Notes: a model not told the origin generated them from the sequence alone. A DNA stretch of 64,000 bases from an uncultured Eubacteriales bacterium (GCA_958402445.1 CATXTO010000004.1:1-64000); one strand, 5' to 3'. Counted from the first letter of the stretch, positions 33,479 to 42,782 are shown. Numbers and translations: made by a program.

Positions 33479-33684
33479 ATTTTTTATTGCTAGGATAGCT
33501 ATTTCAGATGTCAATCGACACGCCCCGCAAACCCGCGTGAAATGGGCGTTTTCTTTAATCCGACGATCAAACCGACCAAGCCTGTAACGGCATGGTTCTG
33601 TACGGTTGGTCTCCATTTGGGCGCCATAAAACGAAAACTCAACAAGCCCATGTCCGACCTACCGACAACCTTATAATACGGCAT
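33479..33684 (+). repeat. 200 bp dispersed repeat, copy 2
   Basis: This copy matches 31785-32004 in the same orientation, from ATTTTTTATTGCTAGGATAG onward, but lacks about 25 bases and has scattered substitutions. It ends near CCGACAACCTTATAATACGG. The two copies flank the GNAT gene. Confidence 0.75.
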
Positions 33685-34113
33685 ATACCCCTAAAACGCA
33701 AGAATCGAAAAGCGTTTAGAATATGTTACAGGCATAAGCTGGAAGGGGTTGTGAAAGGAACATTAGGTCTTGCGAACGTCTTGCAGAATAAGCCCCCACA
33801 GGCGCGGATCCGCGGGACTCGCGTCTTTTATCACGCGCCTCCGAGAACACGCTCCTAGCATTCCGCATAAGCGCCAGGTATAAGAATTGTACCTTCTCAC
33901 ACCAGGCCGCTTGATATGGGCGGCGGTTATAGCTTTTCTGCGAAACAATAGTAGCAAGCAGGACATAAGCGTACACACCCATGCCCTGCTTGCCATTATG
34001 AAAAGAACTAGAAAGATAGTACGCATTATACCAATAATGGAAAGATAAATCGATTTGACCCGCAAGATAAAAAAGGACATCAAAAAGATTCAGATAGCCG
34101 ACTGAGAAGTTGA
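33685..34113. other. gene-free 429 bp
   Basis: No frame here has a ribosome site together with a recognisable protein. Short palindromic pieces such as CGCGGATCCGCG (33797-33808) occur. It is probably decayed accessory DNA downstream of alkC. Confidence 0.35.
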
Positions 34114-35214
34114 CTATTCAGCGACCAATACCTCAAAATCCAGCGTACCCCGCTCGGCGCCGTTTACAATAAGGGTAACCGAATGGATGCCGGGGTAATG
34201 CTTCCTTGTACTTGCATCTGCAAAGGAATGCGTTTTTGTGTAAGGCTTCTTCCCATTTTCCTTGAAGATAAGCTCGGATATTTGAAATATTTTACGGTTT
34301 CTCTTGCCGTTTGCTTTCACATAATCAATGCCATATTCCAGCCGTACCTTAGTTGTTTTTTTAGCCTCAATCTCAAAGGAAAAAGTCATATTCTCCCCAA
34401 TGAAAACGGACGCAGCTCCCAGCGAGAAGCCGTCAACCTTCACACAACCGGCATCTGCAAACCCCAAAATGCCAAGCACATCGCTGTTTCCCTTTTTTAG
34501 AAGTGTCCTGCACCCATGCTTTACAATCCAATCCGTATGCTTGTCTTTACCGTACCAATCCCTCGCAATTTTTACCACTAAATCAGGATGTGTTTTGGAA
34601 ATATCGTTCAGGTTGTTGGCTACGCTTTTACGGACGTACGGCGATGGGTCGGCTTTCAGCTGCTCTAAAATACAAAGAACCGGAGATGGGTCTTTTTGAA
34701 ACCTGGGCAAGGCCCGTCCCCAGGGCAGCCTAGGCCGGCAGCCCTCGCTGGCTAGCCGCCGGACATGCTCATTGTCGTGCTTAGCCCAGGCAGTCATCTG
34801 TGCCATCATGCGTCTCTCATCGTTAATAATAAACGATCTTACTGCAAATTCAGCAGATGCGTACTGGGTATACCTTGCCAAAGCTGCCATAGAGACATCC
34901 CAATTCTCTTTATCCTGCCCGTAAAGTTCCACAAAAGTCGGGAAAAAAATTACAAAACCATCCAAGCAGATATCGTAATTCATGATTACTTTATCAATAA
35001 TATGAATTGCTGTTTTATAGTCGGCTGGTAGGTATTTCCCTAAATTCACACTAATCTGCATGACTCGTTGTTTAAATTCTAAACCATCCCATGTTTCATC
35101 CATAGTTGATTTTAAAAACTTCTCTACCCGAAACCCATTATAAACCGTTTGAATCTCTAAAGCGAGCTTGTTCAGCGATTCATCATTAAATCTGTCCTTA
35201 AATAAACCCGCCAT
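34114..35214 (-). CDS. alkC: DNA alkylation repair protein AlkC
   Basis: This 366-residue HEAT-like repeat DNA glycosylase removes bulky or methylated bases such as 3-methyladenine. The family hallmark is HVRRLASEGCRPRLPWG near residue 155. RKSVANNLNDISKTHPDLV is a repeat motif, and a C-terminal Ig-like domain starts near 270. The ATG at 35214 is chosen because AAAGGAG lies directly upstream; a frame 10 codons longer has none. The promoter segment is nearly the same as that of the GNAT gene. Confidence 0.92.
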   Translation of the reverse strand: MAGLFKDRFNDESLNKLALEIQTVYNGFRVEKFLKSTMDETWDGLEFKQRVMQISVNLGKYLPADYKTAIHIIDKVIMNYDICLDGFVIFFPTFVELYGQDKENWDVSMAALARYTQYASAEFAVRSFIINDERRMMAQMTAWAKHDNEHVRRLASEGCRPRLPWGRALPRFQKDPSPVLCILEQLKADPSPYVRKSVANNLNDISKTHPDLVVKIARDWYGKDKHTDWIVKHGCRTLLKKGNSDVLGILGFADAGCVKVDGFSLGAASVFIGENMTFSFEIEAKKTTKVRLEYGIDYVKANGKRNRKIFQISELIFKENGKKPYTKTHSFADASTRKHYPGIHSVTLIVNGAERGTLDFEVLVAE

Positions 35215-35291
35215 ATCCGTCTCCTTTGCATTCTGCTTCGCCAAGTACGCCTTATCCGCCTAAGGTGTACAAACACGATTCAACCTTTTTC

Positions 35292-35320
35292 ATTCTAATA
35301 TCAGCGCACGGAATTGTCAA
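35292..35320 (-). promoter_or_regulatory. alkC promoter (duplicated segment)
   Basis: On the minus strand TTGACA (35315-35320) and TAGAAT (35292-35297) are 17 bases apart. Downstream in the leader is CCTTATCCGCCTAAGG (35250-35265), with CCTTA/TAAGG able to pair. Confidence 0.8.
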
Positions 35321-35493
35321 ACAACTTATTTCGTGTCATGGTTTTATGTTACCCTGCGTAATCCTTTTTGTACATCCGGGCATCATTCAGGGGCTATTTT
35401 TACTTTGGGGCTCAGACGGCGCACAACAGAAATCCTGATTTCACGGGCTTTTCCGGATGAAAAAAATTTTTTTATCTCTGAACATTACTATTT

Positions 35494-36312
35494 TTATCCC
35501 TTTATCACCGGATAGCAAATCTCTGTAACAAATTCCTCCGGATTGTCAGTCTCGTGAGGACTGACATGGTAAATATAAAACGCAGGCCCGTCATACTGGT
35601 AGCCGTTGTCCCGCACCCAAGCGGCTACCGTGGCATTTACCTCGTAAATCTTGCTGTAGGGGCCTTTATAGGTGGCGCTGGCAAAGGTCACAGGCGGCAT
35701 CGTCTTGAATTTCACATGGTCCGTATCCAGGTACCGGCCCTTTACCGTCTTTTGGGCCTCCACATCCACGTCCACCTCCTTATACTCGCCATCGTGGAAA
35801 ACGACGCTGCAATAGCAGGGGTCATCCGGGACAAGCTTGAGCGCCGCGGTCTCGCTGACCAGGACGCTCCATAGCATCCCCTCTTGCTCATAGCTGGGGA
35901 TGGTCATCCGGACGCTGGCCACATAGCGCTGGGGTAACGTTTTCAGGGTCACATTATATTCCATCACTTTGTCATCCTTTCTCAGCCCTTTTCGGGCCGT
36001 ATCCAATAGCCGCAGCCGACGCGCCGTCTCCACGGAAAGCTCCTCCAGCTCCGACTGCTTGAGGCCGAAAAAGCGATCCATCGCCTCCCGGTCGTCATAG
36101 CATAGGAGGATCTCACCGATGGCCGCCAGACCGAACCCCATATCCTTCAGAGCGGCAATACGCCCCGCGATGGGCAACTGATCCTCGCTGTAATACCGGT
36201 AGCCAGTGAACGGGTCCGTACTACCTGGCGTAAGCAGGCCAATCTCATCGTAATGACGCAGCATGCGGATGCTGACTCTGGACAGCTTAGAAAATTCTCC
36301 GATTTTTAACAC
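35494..36312 (-). CDS. MerR family regulator with GyrI-like effector domain
   Basis: This 272-residue regulator has an N-terminal MerR helix-turn-helix (LKIGEFSKLSRVSIRMLRHY, then DEIGLLTP), a linking coiled coil, and a C-terminal GyrI/AraC-effector-binding-like domain from about residue 120 ending EFVTEICYPV. This is the BmrR/TipA layout that senses small hydrophobic or cationic molecules. It is alone on its strand; the promoter before it has the long spacer MerR proteins act on. Confidence 0.92.
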   Translation of the reverse strand: MLKIGEFSKLSRVSIRMLRHYDEIGLLTPGSTDPFTGYRYYSEDQLPIAGRIAALKDMGFGLAAIGEILLCYDDREAMDRFFGLKQSELEELSVETARRLRLLDTARKGLRKDDKVMEYNVTLKTLPQRYVASVRMTIPSYEQEGMLWSVLVSETAALKLVPDDPCYCSVVFHDGEYKEVDVDVEAQKTVKGRYLDTDHVKFKTMPPVTFASATYKGPYSKIYEVNATVAAWVRDNGYQYDGPAFYIYHVSPHETDNPEEFVTEICYPVIKG

Positions 36313-36323
36313 GTTTGATTCCT

Positions 36324-36385
36324 CACATATATGTGAATTCTTGAGCTCCCCCTCATTATAGAGCCTGACACAGTGGGAGAGTCAA
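36324..36385 (-). promoter_or_regulatory. merR promoter with 19-base spacer and palindrome
   Basis: TTGACT (36380-36385) and TATAAT (36355-36360) on the minus strand are 19 bases apart, as in promoters that MerR proteins untwist. CACATATATGTG (36324-36335) is a palindrome between the promoter and the start codon. Autoregulation is inferred. Confidence 0.65.
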
Positions 36386-37277
36386 GATCAAATTTAATGC
36401 ATACAACTTTTTTCTCATTCAGTCCGTTTAAATAAAGAATTACTTTCGGCCTGCCGAAAACCGGATACACAGAATGGATGCATAGCCGGCTTTTTAGGGT
36501 TTCACGGCCGATGTAGCGCTTTTCTCTATGCTTGCTCCCTGAACTTTCCTACGCTACAACCTTTGAAATAAGTAAAATTGTTTTAAAACGCTCCTTCTGA
36601 CGTTCGCACTTAAATAAAATCATATTCTGCTCATCTCATTATAAAAAGGTCAAAGAATTCAATGTGACGTTGTGCTGGAAACAATTTGGGGGGAGCTTCG
36701 GCATCGGCGTTTGAATCGGGAGCTATCCATGCCTAAAGTAATCGATGCCATGTATTCCATTGCGGTAAATTCCGATAAGCTGCCCGAGGAACCTTGGCAA
36801 ACCATGTATTTTTTGCCGGAATATCAAGAGGAAGCAAATACGGTTTGATTGATATATTGTCCTTTGACATCGGGTTTTTAGAATTTTCAACAAATAAACC
36901 CCCCCTTACCCCATCCCTGTAATTGAAACAGCAGGGCAGATTTCGGGACGCCTTACGCTATAAAAAGCCGGATGAAGCGCATCCGTTTTTTGATGAACTA
37001 AGGAGGCCAGCAGATTCATAAAACAGGAGAACTCTATGAAATGCAATCAAAACTGCCCCCCTCAAAGGATTTGCCATCGTCTAATCCGCGAGTTCGTAGT
37101 TGGCCCACTTTAAAAGATCCGCAATTCTAATTCGCGACGCGGCAATGTTTTGGGTGAGATTACAAACCCGTTTTATTTAATTCAAAAAAAGTTAACGAAA
37201 ATGACGCATTCAGCCAAGCGGATTTGGTATAATGGTCTTAAGCTAAGGCGATAAACTCATCAGAATGAGGTGATGTT
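36386..37277. other. accessory gap with gene remnants and a terminator
   Basis: A plus-strand frame at about 36674-36848 reads VVLETIWGELRHRRLNRELS, then MPKVIDAMYSIAVNSDKLPE, and ends YQEEANTV. It has no start and looks like the tail of a lost gene. CGGATG/CATCCG (36969-36974, 36980-36985) plus six T's is terminator-like. An ATG at 37036 with AGGAGA upstream opens a 25-codon frame of no known family. The GAGGTG before 37278 serves the epimerase. Confidence 0.45.
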
Positions 37278-38276
37278 ATGCATACGCTCTATCTTGTCAC
37301 CGGCGCAGCCGGTCATTTGGGAGGAACAGTCGTGCGGGAACTGGTGGCCCGCGGGGATGCCGTCCGGGCATTGGTGCTGCCCGGAGAACCCAATCCCCCA
37401 GAGGAGCCTGTGGAACTCTGCTACGGAGACGTGTGCGACCGCAATAGTTTGGACGCCTTTTTTCAAAACCCACAGCACGATCAGTTGATTGTCATTCACT
37501 GCGCCGGGATAGTCAGTATTGCCTCCCGGACAATTCCTAAGGTACAGGAGGTCAATGTGGCCGGGACCAAAAATATTGTGGATCTCTGTTTGGAGCATCA
37601 GGTCCACAAGCTGGTCCACGTGAGCTCCGTGCACGCCATTCCAGAGCGCCCCAAGCCGGCCTGCATTGGGGAGACCAGCGTTTTTGACCCCAACATGGTC
37701 GTAGGACAATACGCCAAGACGAAAGCGGAGGCCACTGCGTATGTTTTGGATGCCGTCAAAAAGGGCCTGGATGCCAGCGTAGTCCATCCCTCCGGCATTT
37801 CCGGGCCCTATGACCGGGGCCGGGGGCACCTGACCACCCTGGTCATCGATTACTGCCGGCATCGGCTCACCGCTGGGATCCGCGGCGGATACGACTTTGT
37901 CGATGTGCGGGACGTGGCCGAGGGGATTCTCGCCTGCTGCGAAAAAGGGCGCCCAGGCCAATGTTATATTCTGTCAAACCGTTATTGCTCCGTACCGGAG
38001 ATCCTGGGAATGCTGCACAATATCACGGGAAAAAAGGAAGTCAAAACCTTCCTTCCACTCTGGTTTGCCAAACTCACAGCCCCTCTGGCCGAGCTCTATT
38101 ACCGGATTCTGCGGCAGCCGCCTCTATACACGGCGTATTCCATATATACACTGAACACCAACGCCACTTTCACGCATGCGAAAGCAACCAAGGAATTGGG
38201 CTACCAGCCCCGGGACCTGCGTCAGACCTTAAACGACACCGTCTCCTGGCTGAAATCACAGGGACGCATCTCCTGA
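37278..38276 (+). CDS. NAD-dependent epimerase/dehydratase family protein
   Basis: This 332-residue extended short-chain dehydrogenase has the N-terminal NAD-binding motif TGAAGHLG, LVHVSSVHAIP as the active-site serine strand, and YAKTKAEA as the catalytic Tyr-xxx-Lys near residue 155. The substrate could be a sugar nucleotide, sterol-like or dihydroflavonol-like compound; the sequence does not decide. GAGGTGATGTT precedes the ATG. It is a single-gene unit with a terminator behind it. Confidence 0.9.
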   Translation: MHTLYLVTGAAGHLGGTVVRELVARGDAVRALVLPGEPNPPEEPVELCYGDVCDRNSLDAFFQNPQHDQLIVIHCAGIVSIASRTIPKVQEVNVAGTKNIVDLCLEHQVHKLVHVSSVHAIPERPKPACIGETSVFDPNMVVGQYAKTKAEATAYVLDAVKKGLDASVVHPSGISGPYDRGRGHLTTLVIDYCRHRLTAGIRGGYDFVDVRDVAEGILACCEKGRPGQCYILSNRYCSVPEILGMLHNITGKKEVKTFLPLWFAKLTAPLAELYYRILRQPPLYTAYSIYTLNTNATFTHAKATKELGYQPRDLRQTLNDTVSWLKSQGRIS

Positions 38277-38361
38277 CAGATTGCAAAATTTTGTGGCGTC
38301 CCCTGGGTCCAAAGATACGCCTGGCCCGGCGGGGTCATAAAAGCAATTAAAACTGTTTTCT

Positions 38362-38394
38362 GGACCGGTCTGGCGTTCGCCAGCCCGGTCCTTT
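38362..38394 (+). terminator. terminator after the epimerase gene
   Basis: GGACCGG-T-CTGGCG (38362-38375), TT, CGCCAG-C-CCGGTCC (38378-38391), then TTT. The remainder of 38277-38613 has no supported gene. Confidence 0.75.
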
Positions 38395-38613
38395 GTATGT
38401 AGGGCATGGGCCTGCCGCTTTTTCACGTTCCACTAAAACGACACCAACGCTGAATGGCGCCAAATGCCAGCGCCCAAAGTTCTGGGGATTGACAGGGAAA
38501 GACAGATCATTTATCATTTCCATATGCTACACCGGGCAGACACCCGCCTTCCTTTCATGACACCGCTCCAGGAAACGAAGGCCGGCGTAATTACTTTTTG
38601 AAAGGAGACGCCT

Positions 38614-39126
38614 ATGTTTCGTAAAATGAGAAGAAAGGGGCAGGCTTTATCACTGGAGGAATGTGCCAAGATATTGAAGCAAGGCACCTCCGGCGTATTG
38701 GCACTGTCCGGCGATGAGAACTACCCCTACGCAGTCCCGATCAGCTTTGTGTATGACGGCACGAAGCTTTATTTCCATTGCGCCAAGAGCGGCCATAAGC
38801 TGGACGCTATCCAAAGAAACTGCAAGGTATCGTTCTGCGTCATCGACCAGGATTCGGTTATTCCAGGGGCATATACGACCCATTACAAAAGCGTAGTCGT
38901 GTTCGGCAAGATGCGGATTTTGGAGGAGGCGGAAAAGCGGAACGCCATAGAAAAGCTGGCTGCGAAATATGCGCCGGATGACGATGGGATCCGCCGGCAG
39001 AGCGCCATTGACAGCGGTTGGATGTCCCTGTGCGTGCTGGAAATGACGATTGATCACATGACCGGAAAAGCGTCCATGGAGCTTATTAGAGCCAGATTGC
39101 AGGAGAAAGAATCATTGCAGCGGTAA
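38614..39126 (+). CDS. pyridoxamine 5'-phosphate oxidase-like flavin protein (Nim-like)
   Basis: This 170-residue split-barrel flavoprotein contains GVLALSGDENYPYAVPISFV and LYFHCAKSGHKLDAIQRNCK, then VSFCVIDQDSVIPGAYTTHY, the pattern of the NimA group that reduces nitroimidazoles or binds other cofactors. AAAGGAG precedes the ATG. Activity on drugs is not proven by the family, which is broad. Confidence 0.88.
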   Translation: MFRKMRRKGQALSLEECAKILKQGTSGVLALSGDENYPYAVPISFVYDGTKLYFHCAKSGHKLDAIQRNCKVSFCVIDQDSVIPGAYTTHYKSVVVFGKMRILEEAEKRNAIEKLAAKYAPDDDGIRRQSAIDSGWMSLCVLEMTIDHMTGKASMELIRARLQEKESLQR

Positions 39127-39325
39127 AAAGGGATGCGCGCACCTCGGAGAAACAAGAGGTCCTTTGGCTGAATCCTCTCTTTTACAAGGGTTGACAGTAC
39201 GGATTGCGTTTATCCCGCTGTGATGCAACGCAAGAGAGAAGCGAGTCAAAAATCGTATGGCCGCCGTTACAGGTTCGAAGAAATACCGGAATAAGCGGCC
39301 CGCCAGCACCCAAAAACGATAAAAA

Positions 39326-39358
39326 GCCAAGTAAAAAGCAAATTGCTTCCCACTTGGC
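39326..39358 (-). terminator. terminator of the small membrane gene
   Basis: GCCAAGT (39326-39332) pairs with ACTTGGC (39352-39358), with an inner AAGC/GCTT pair. On the minus strand TTTTTA follows the stem. Confidence 0.7.
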
Positions 39359-39437
39359 CTTTGATTCGTTTGTCTCCAGTTGTCCTTTGAGCTTTGAATC
39401 TCTGCTGTTTTGTACCTTCTTATTCGCAAACACAGAC

Positions 39438-39728
39438 TTATGAAAGCCGGCCCAGCAGCAGGCCCACGCAGCCGTAAGCCAAATATCGGAAAAGTAGAAA
39501 CGAAACGCGCAACGGCTCTGCCCGCTCCTTGTTTTGGAGTGGACGGAAAAGAACGCTGCCTTCCGGCGCACGGCGAAAGTGCAAATAATCCGCCAATATG
39601 CCCAAAAGACAGACGACAATTACCCCAACGACAATTTCAAGGGCCAGAGAAGGAATCAATTTTGCGCTAAGAAAAGATAAAATAACCGCTGCAATTGTCG
39701 TATATAACCCAGACCTCGAATGCTCCAT
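39438..39728 (-). CDS. small membrane protein, unknown
   Basis: This 96-residue protein has two or three hydrophobic segments: TTIAAVILSFLSAKLIPSLA, EIVVGVIVVCLLGILADYL, and a C-terminal LAYGCVGLLLGRL. AGGAG precedes the ATG and a terminator lies downstream. No family was recognised. It sits just downstream of the Dabb gene on the same strand. Confidence 0.65.
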   Translation of the reverse strand: MEHSRSGLYTTIAAVILSFLSAKLIPSLALEIVVGVIVVCLLGILADYLHFRRAPEGSVLFRPLQNKERAEPLRVSFLLFRYLAYGCVGLLLGRLS

Positions 39729-39751
39729 TCGTTTCTCCTACCCGCCTCGCA

Positions 39752-40036
39752 TCAATACTCGTAATCCGCAGCCATACGGCTAACCACATATTGGCGGACC
39801 ACAGCCTTTGCCGCTACGTGACTGGGATGGAGTTGATATTCCGCCAAGGCCTCTGCGCTTTCGAATTCCGAATACAGGACATAATCTGCATCCCCTTGAT
39901 AAGTGGGGCACACCTCCAGCCACTGGAGGCCTGGAACAACTCCTACCAAAGGCTCCAGTGCCTGCGCAATTTCATGTACAGCAGCCTGTTTCTCACAATC
40001 TTCCCGCAGCTTATAAATGACGATATGCTTAACCAT
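39752..40036 (-). CDS. Dabb family (stress-responsive A/B barrel) protein
   Basis: This 94-residue ferredoxin-like barrel protein starts MVKHIVIYKLREDCEKQAAV and contains DADYVLYSEFESAEALAEYQ and HPSHVAAKAVVRQYV, all standard for Dabb domains. GGAGG lies upstream of the ATG at 40036; a longer frame has no site. Family members act as small dimeric barrels of mixed function. Confidence 0.9.
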   Translation of the reverse strand: MVKHIVIYKLREDCEKQAAVHEIAQALEPLVGVVPGLQWLEVCPTYQGDADYVLYSEFESAEALAEYQLHPSHVAAKAVVRQYVVSRMAADYEY

Positions 40037-40058
40037 GTTATTGACCTCCTGCGGCAAA

Positions 40059-40089
40059 ACCGGGGCTGGCAAACGGTGTCAGCCCCGGT
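40059..40089 (-). terminator. terminator after ispH-rpsA
   Basis: ACCGGGGCTG (40059-40068) and CAGCCCCGGT (40080-40089) form a perfect 10 bp stem. On the minus strand the stem is followed by TTTTGCC. Confidence 0.75.
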
Positions 40090-40099
40090 ATGTACGCGC

Positions 40100-42049
40100 T
40101 TATTCCTCCTCTGCGGGAGTCTCAGACTCGTCACGCAGCAACGCGCGAATGGACAGAGAAATCCTCTTGTTCTCCGCGTCGATGTCGATGATTTTTACCG
40201 TAACATCCTGCCCCTCGGAGAGAACCTCCTCCGGCTTGCCGATACGGCGGTCCGCAATTTGAGAAATGTGAATCAATCCATCCACGCCAGGGATGATTTC
40301 CGCAAAGGCGCCGAAGGTCATAAGCTTGACAATCTTGGCCGGGACCACATCGTCCACTGAGAAATTCGACAGGAATTGATTCCAGGGGTTCATCTCGGGC
40401 GTCTTATAGCCCAGAGAAATCTTCCGCTTTTCGGGGTCAAAGGAGATGACGAATACGTCAATCTCGTCGCCGACCTTGACGACCTCCGCAGGATTCTTAA
40501 TCCGGTTCCAGGACAGCTCCGAAACATGAACCATCCCATCCACGCCGCCGATATCCACAAACGCGCCATAAGAGGTCAGGGATTTTACCACACCGTGATA
40601 CTTCTTACCGACCTCGATTTCACTCCAAATCTTCTCCGCAGCGGCCTTCCGCGCTTCCGCGCTCACCGCGCGAATCGAGCCAATCACCCGCCGGCGGGCC
40701 CGGTTAACCTCCGTGATTTTCATTTTCACAGGCTGTCCCACCAGACCGCTCATATCACCGCCCTTGGCAATGCCGGACTGAGAAGCGGGAATGAACACCC
40801 GAACCCCCTTGACATTGGCCACCAAGCCGCCCTTATTCTCTTCTGTAATTGTGCCTTCCAGAACGCTCTTGTTTTCGCACGCTTCGTTAATATCCTCCCA
40901 GACCTTCAGGCCGTCCAGCTTTTTCTTGCTGAGCTGGCAGGTGCCCTCCTGGTCATTGACCCGGACCACGAAAACCTCGATCTCATCTCCGACCTTCAGG
41001 ATTTCCTCCGGCTTCACATTGGGATCGTTGCTGACCTCTTCGCAGGGGATATAGCCGGCATGCTTGGTGCCCAGATCGATCTGGACTTCCGTGGCGCCGA
41101 TATTCGTGACAACACCAGTTACCTTATCTCCTGTATTTAAAGTCTTGATGGACTGCTCGAGTAATTCCGCAAAAGTTTCCTCCTGTGCAGTCTCAACTGT
41201 AGTCAGTTCGCTCATCGTGTTGTTGACCTCCTTTATTATCCACGCCGGCGTCGACGCGCCTGCCGTGATTCCAACATCTGAAACACCGTGGAAGAAGCCA
41301 GAGTCCAACTCCGATGCGTTGTCCACCAGCGCGACCCTCCTGCAGTGTTCTCGGCAAATCATCGCGAGGCGGCCCGTGTTGGAACTCATTGCATCACCCA
41401 CAACAACCATGGCCTGACAATTTTCTGACAATTTCGCCGCTTCTCTTTGCCGATATTCCGTTGCTCTGCATATTGTATCAAAAATTTTGTAGTTAGTAAA
41501 CTGTTTTTTTACGATTTCTACGCAAAAATTCCACAAAGTTGCTGTAGACGTAGTTTGGGAAACCAAACAGATCGGCAAATCGCCGCGGGACGCCTCCGCC
41601 GCCCTCCAGTCCTGCAGCTCCTGCGGGGTCTCGAACACCAGCGGGCGTCGGCACCAGCCCGCGATGGCGGCGACCTCCGGGTGCGCCCGCGTGCCGATAA
41701 TTATTGGAATCCGTCCCTCCTGCTCCGCCTGCTGCACGATGCCGTGGATCCGTTTCACAAAGGGACAGGTCGCGTCCACGATCTGCACGTTACGGGTGCG
41801 CAGCTCCTCCAGAACCGCTCTGGCCACGCCGTGGGAGCGAATAATAACCGTAGCGCCCTGCTGTGCCTCGGCCGGAGCGGAGAGAACCTTTACGCCCATT
41901 TTTGCAAAGCGGTCTACTACATGCCGGTTGTGGATGATGGGGCCTAAGGTCTGAACCCGCTCTCCCGCCTGCGCAGCGGCCTCTACCAAATCCACCGCAC
42001 GCTGCACACCGAAACAAAAACCGGCGTAACGCCCCACCAATATTTTCAT
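40100..42049 (-). CDS. ispH-rpsA: fused IspH (HMBPP reductase) and ribosomal protein S1
   Basis: This is a 649-residue fusion. Residues 1-280 are IspH, the last enzyme of the MEP isoprenoid pathway, with the three [4Fe-4S] cysteines C12 (GFCFGV), C95 (DATCPF) and C194 (DTICRAT). Residues 295-640 hold four S1 RNA-binding domains, such as YGAFVDIGGVDGMVHVSELS and FGAFAEIIPGVDGLIHISQI. The fusion is known in many Clostridia. An ATG at residue 279, preceded by AAGGAGGT, could also give a free S1-like protein. It overlaps cmk by 4 bases. Confidence 0.96.
   Translation of the reverse strand: MKILVGRYAGFCFGVQRAVDLVEAAAQAGERVQTLGPIIHNRHVVDRFAKMGVKVLSAPAEAQQGATVIIRSHGVARAVLEELRTRNVQIVDATCPFVKRIHGIVQQAEQEGRIPIIIGTRAHPEVAAIAGWCRRPLVFETPQELQDWRAAEASRGDLPICLVSQTTSTATLWNFCVEIVKKQFTNYKIFDTICRATEYRQREAAKLSENCQAMVVVGDAMSSNTGRLAMICREHCRRVALVDNASELDSGFFHGVSDVGITAGASTPAWIIKEVNNTMSELTTVETAQEETFAELLEQSIKTLNTGDKVTGVVTNIGATEVQIDLGTKHAGYIPCEEVSNDPNVKPEEILKVGDEIEVFVVRVNDQEGTCQLSKKKLDGLKVWEDINEACENKSVLEGTITEENKGGLVANVKGVRVFIPASQSGIAKGGDMSGLVGQPVKMKITEVNRARRRVIGSIRAVSAEARKAAAEKIWSEIEVGKKYHGVVKSLTSYGAFVDIGGVDGMVHVSELSWNRIKNPAEVVKVGDEIDVFVISFDPEKRKISLGYKTPEMNPWNQFLSNFSVDDVVPAKIVKLMTFGAFAEIIPGVDGLIHISQIADRRIGKPEEVLSEGQDVTVKIIDIDAENKRISLSIRALLRDESETPAEEE
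41213..41233 (-). promoter_or_regulatory. internal ribosome site and ATG within ispH-rpsA
   Basis: AAGGAGGT (complement of 41226-41233) stands 10 bases before an in-frame ATG (complement of 41213-41215), exactly at the domain boundary. It would start a 371-residue S1 protein beginning MSELTTVETAQEETF. Confidence 0.65.
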
Positions 42050-42750
42050 ACTGGGATTCTCTCCAAAATAATTTTTTTCAACGCCTGCGCGGCCTGCTCC
42101 AGCGTCATGCTAGAAGTATCCAGAAAAACAGCGTCCTTCGCCTGCCGCAAGGGAGCAACTGGGCGGTTCATGTCCTGCCGGTCCCGCTCTTGGATCTCCA
42201 GCATAACTTCTTTCAAGCCCATTTCGATACCCTTATCGTGTAAATCTTGAAGCCGCCGCCGCGCCCGTTCCTCTATGGATGCAGTCAAATAAATCTTCAC
42301 GTCGGCCTGAGGCAGCACCACCGTACCGATATCCCGGCCGTCCATAATGACACTGTGCCGCCGGGCAAGGTCCCGCTGCAGCTCCAGCAAGAAATCCCGG
42401 ACCACTGAGTGAACTGAAATTTGGGAGGCCAGCTTGGACACCTCCGGCGTACGAATTTCCTCCGTCACATCAGCGCCGTTTAAGAGCATGCGCTGCGTCC
42501 CGTCGGCAGAATAAGCTATTTCCAAATTGATATCATCCAACAGCCGCGTGATGCCATCCACGTCCCTAGGGCCGATCCCCATCAAGCTCAAATGATACCC
42601 CACAGCCCGGTAAATCGCGCCGGTATCCACATACAAAAAACCAAGCTCCCGGGCTACCCGACGTGCCAACGAACTCTTCCCGGCACCGGCCGGTCCATCG
42701 ATGGCGACGCTGTATCCTTTCGTCTCCAGCATAGGACATTCCACATCCAT
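42046..42750 (-). CDS. cmk: cytidylate kinase
   Basis: This protein of about 228-234 residues phosphorylates CMP and dCMP. The P-loop is AIDGPAGAGKSSLARRVA, DGRDIGTVVLPQADVKIYLT is the LID/CMP-binding region, and the C-terminus has TSSMTLEQAAQALKKII. The family start MLETKGYSVAIDGP is at 42732; the ATG at 42750 adds six residues and neither has a strong ribosome site. The stop overlaps the ispH start. Confidence 0.95.
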   Translation of the reverse strand: MDVECPMLETKGYSVAIDGPAGAGKSSLARRVARELGFLYVDTGAIYRAVGYHLSLMGIGPRDVDGITRLLDDINLEIAYSADGTQRMLLNGADVTEEIRTPEVSKLASQISVHSVVRDFLLELQRDLARRHSVIMDGRDIGTVVLPQADVKIYLTASIEERARRRLQDLHDKGIEMGLKEVMLEIQERDRQDMNRPVAPLRQAKDAVFLDTSSMTLEQAAQALKKIILERIPV

Positions 42751-42782
42751 TTCGTTAATTTTAAATTATACACCACTGGAAG

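Noticed and set aside
37260..37961. 233-codon minus-strand frame
   Set aside because: Shadow of the epimerase gene, which has TGxxGxxG and YxxxK motifs.
39182..39619. 145-codon minus-strand frame overlapping the small membrane gene
   Set aside because: The overlapping 96-residue frame has a ribosome site, clear helices and a terminator; this one has none.
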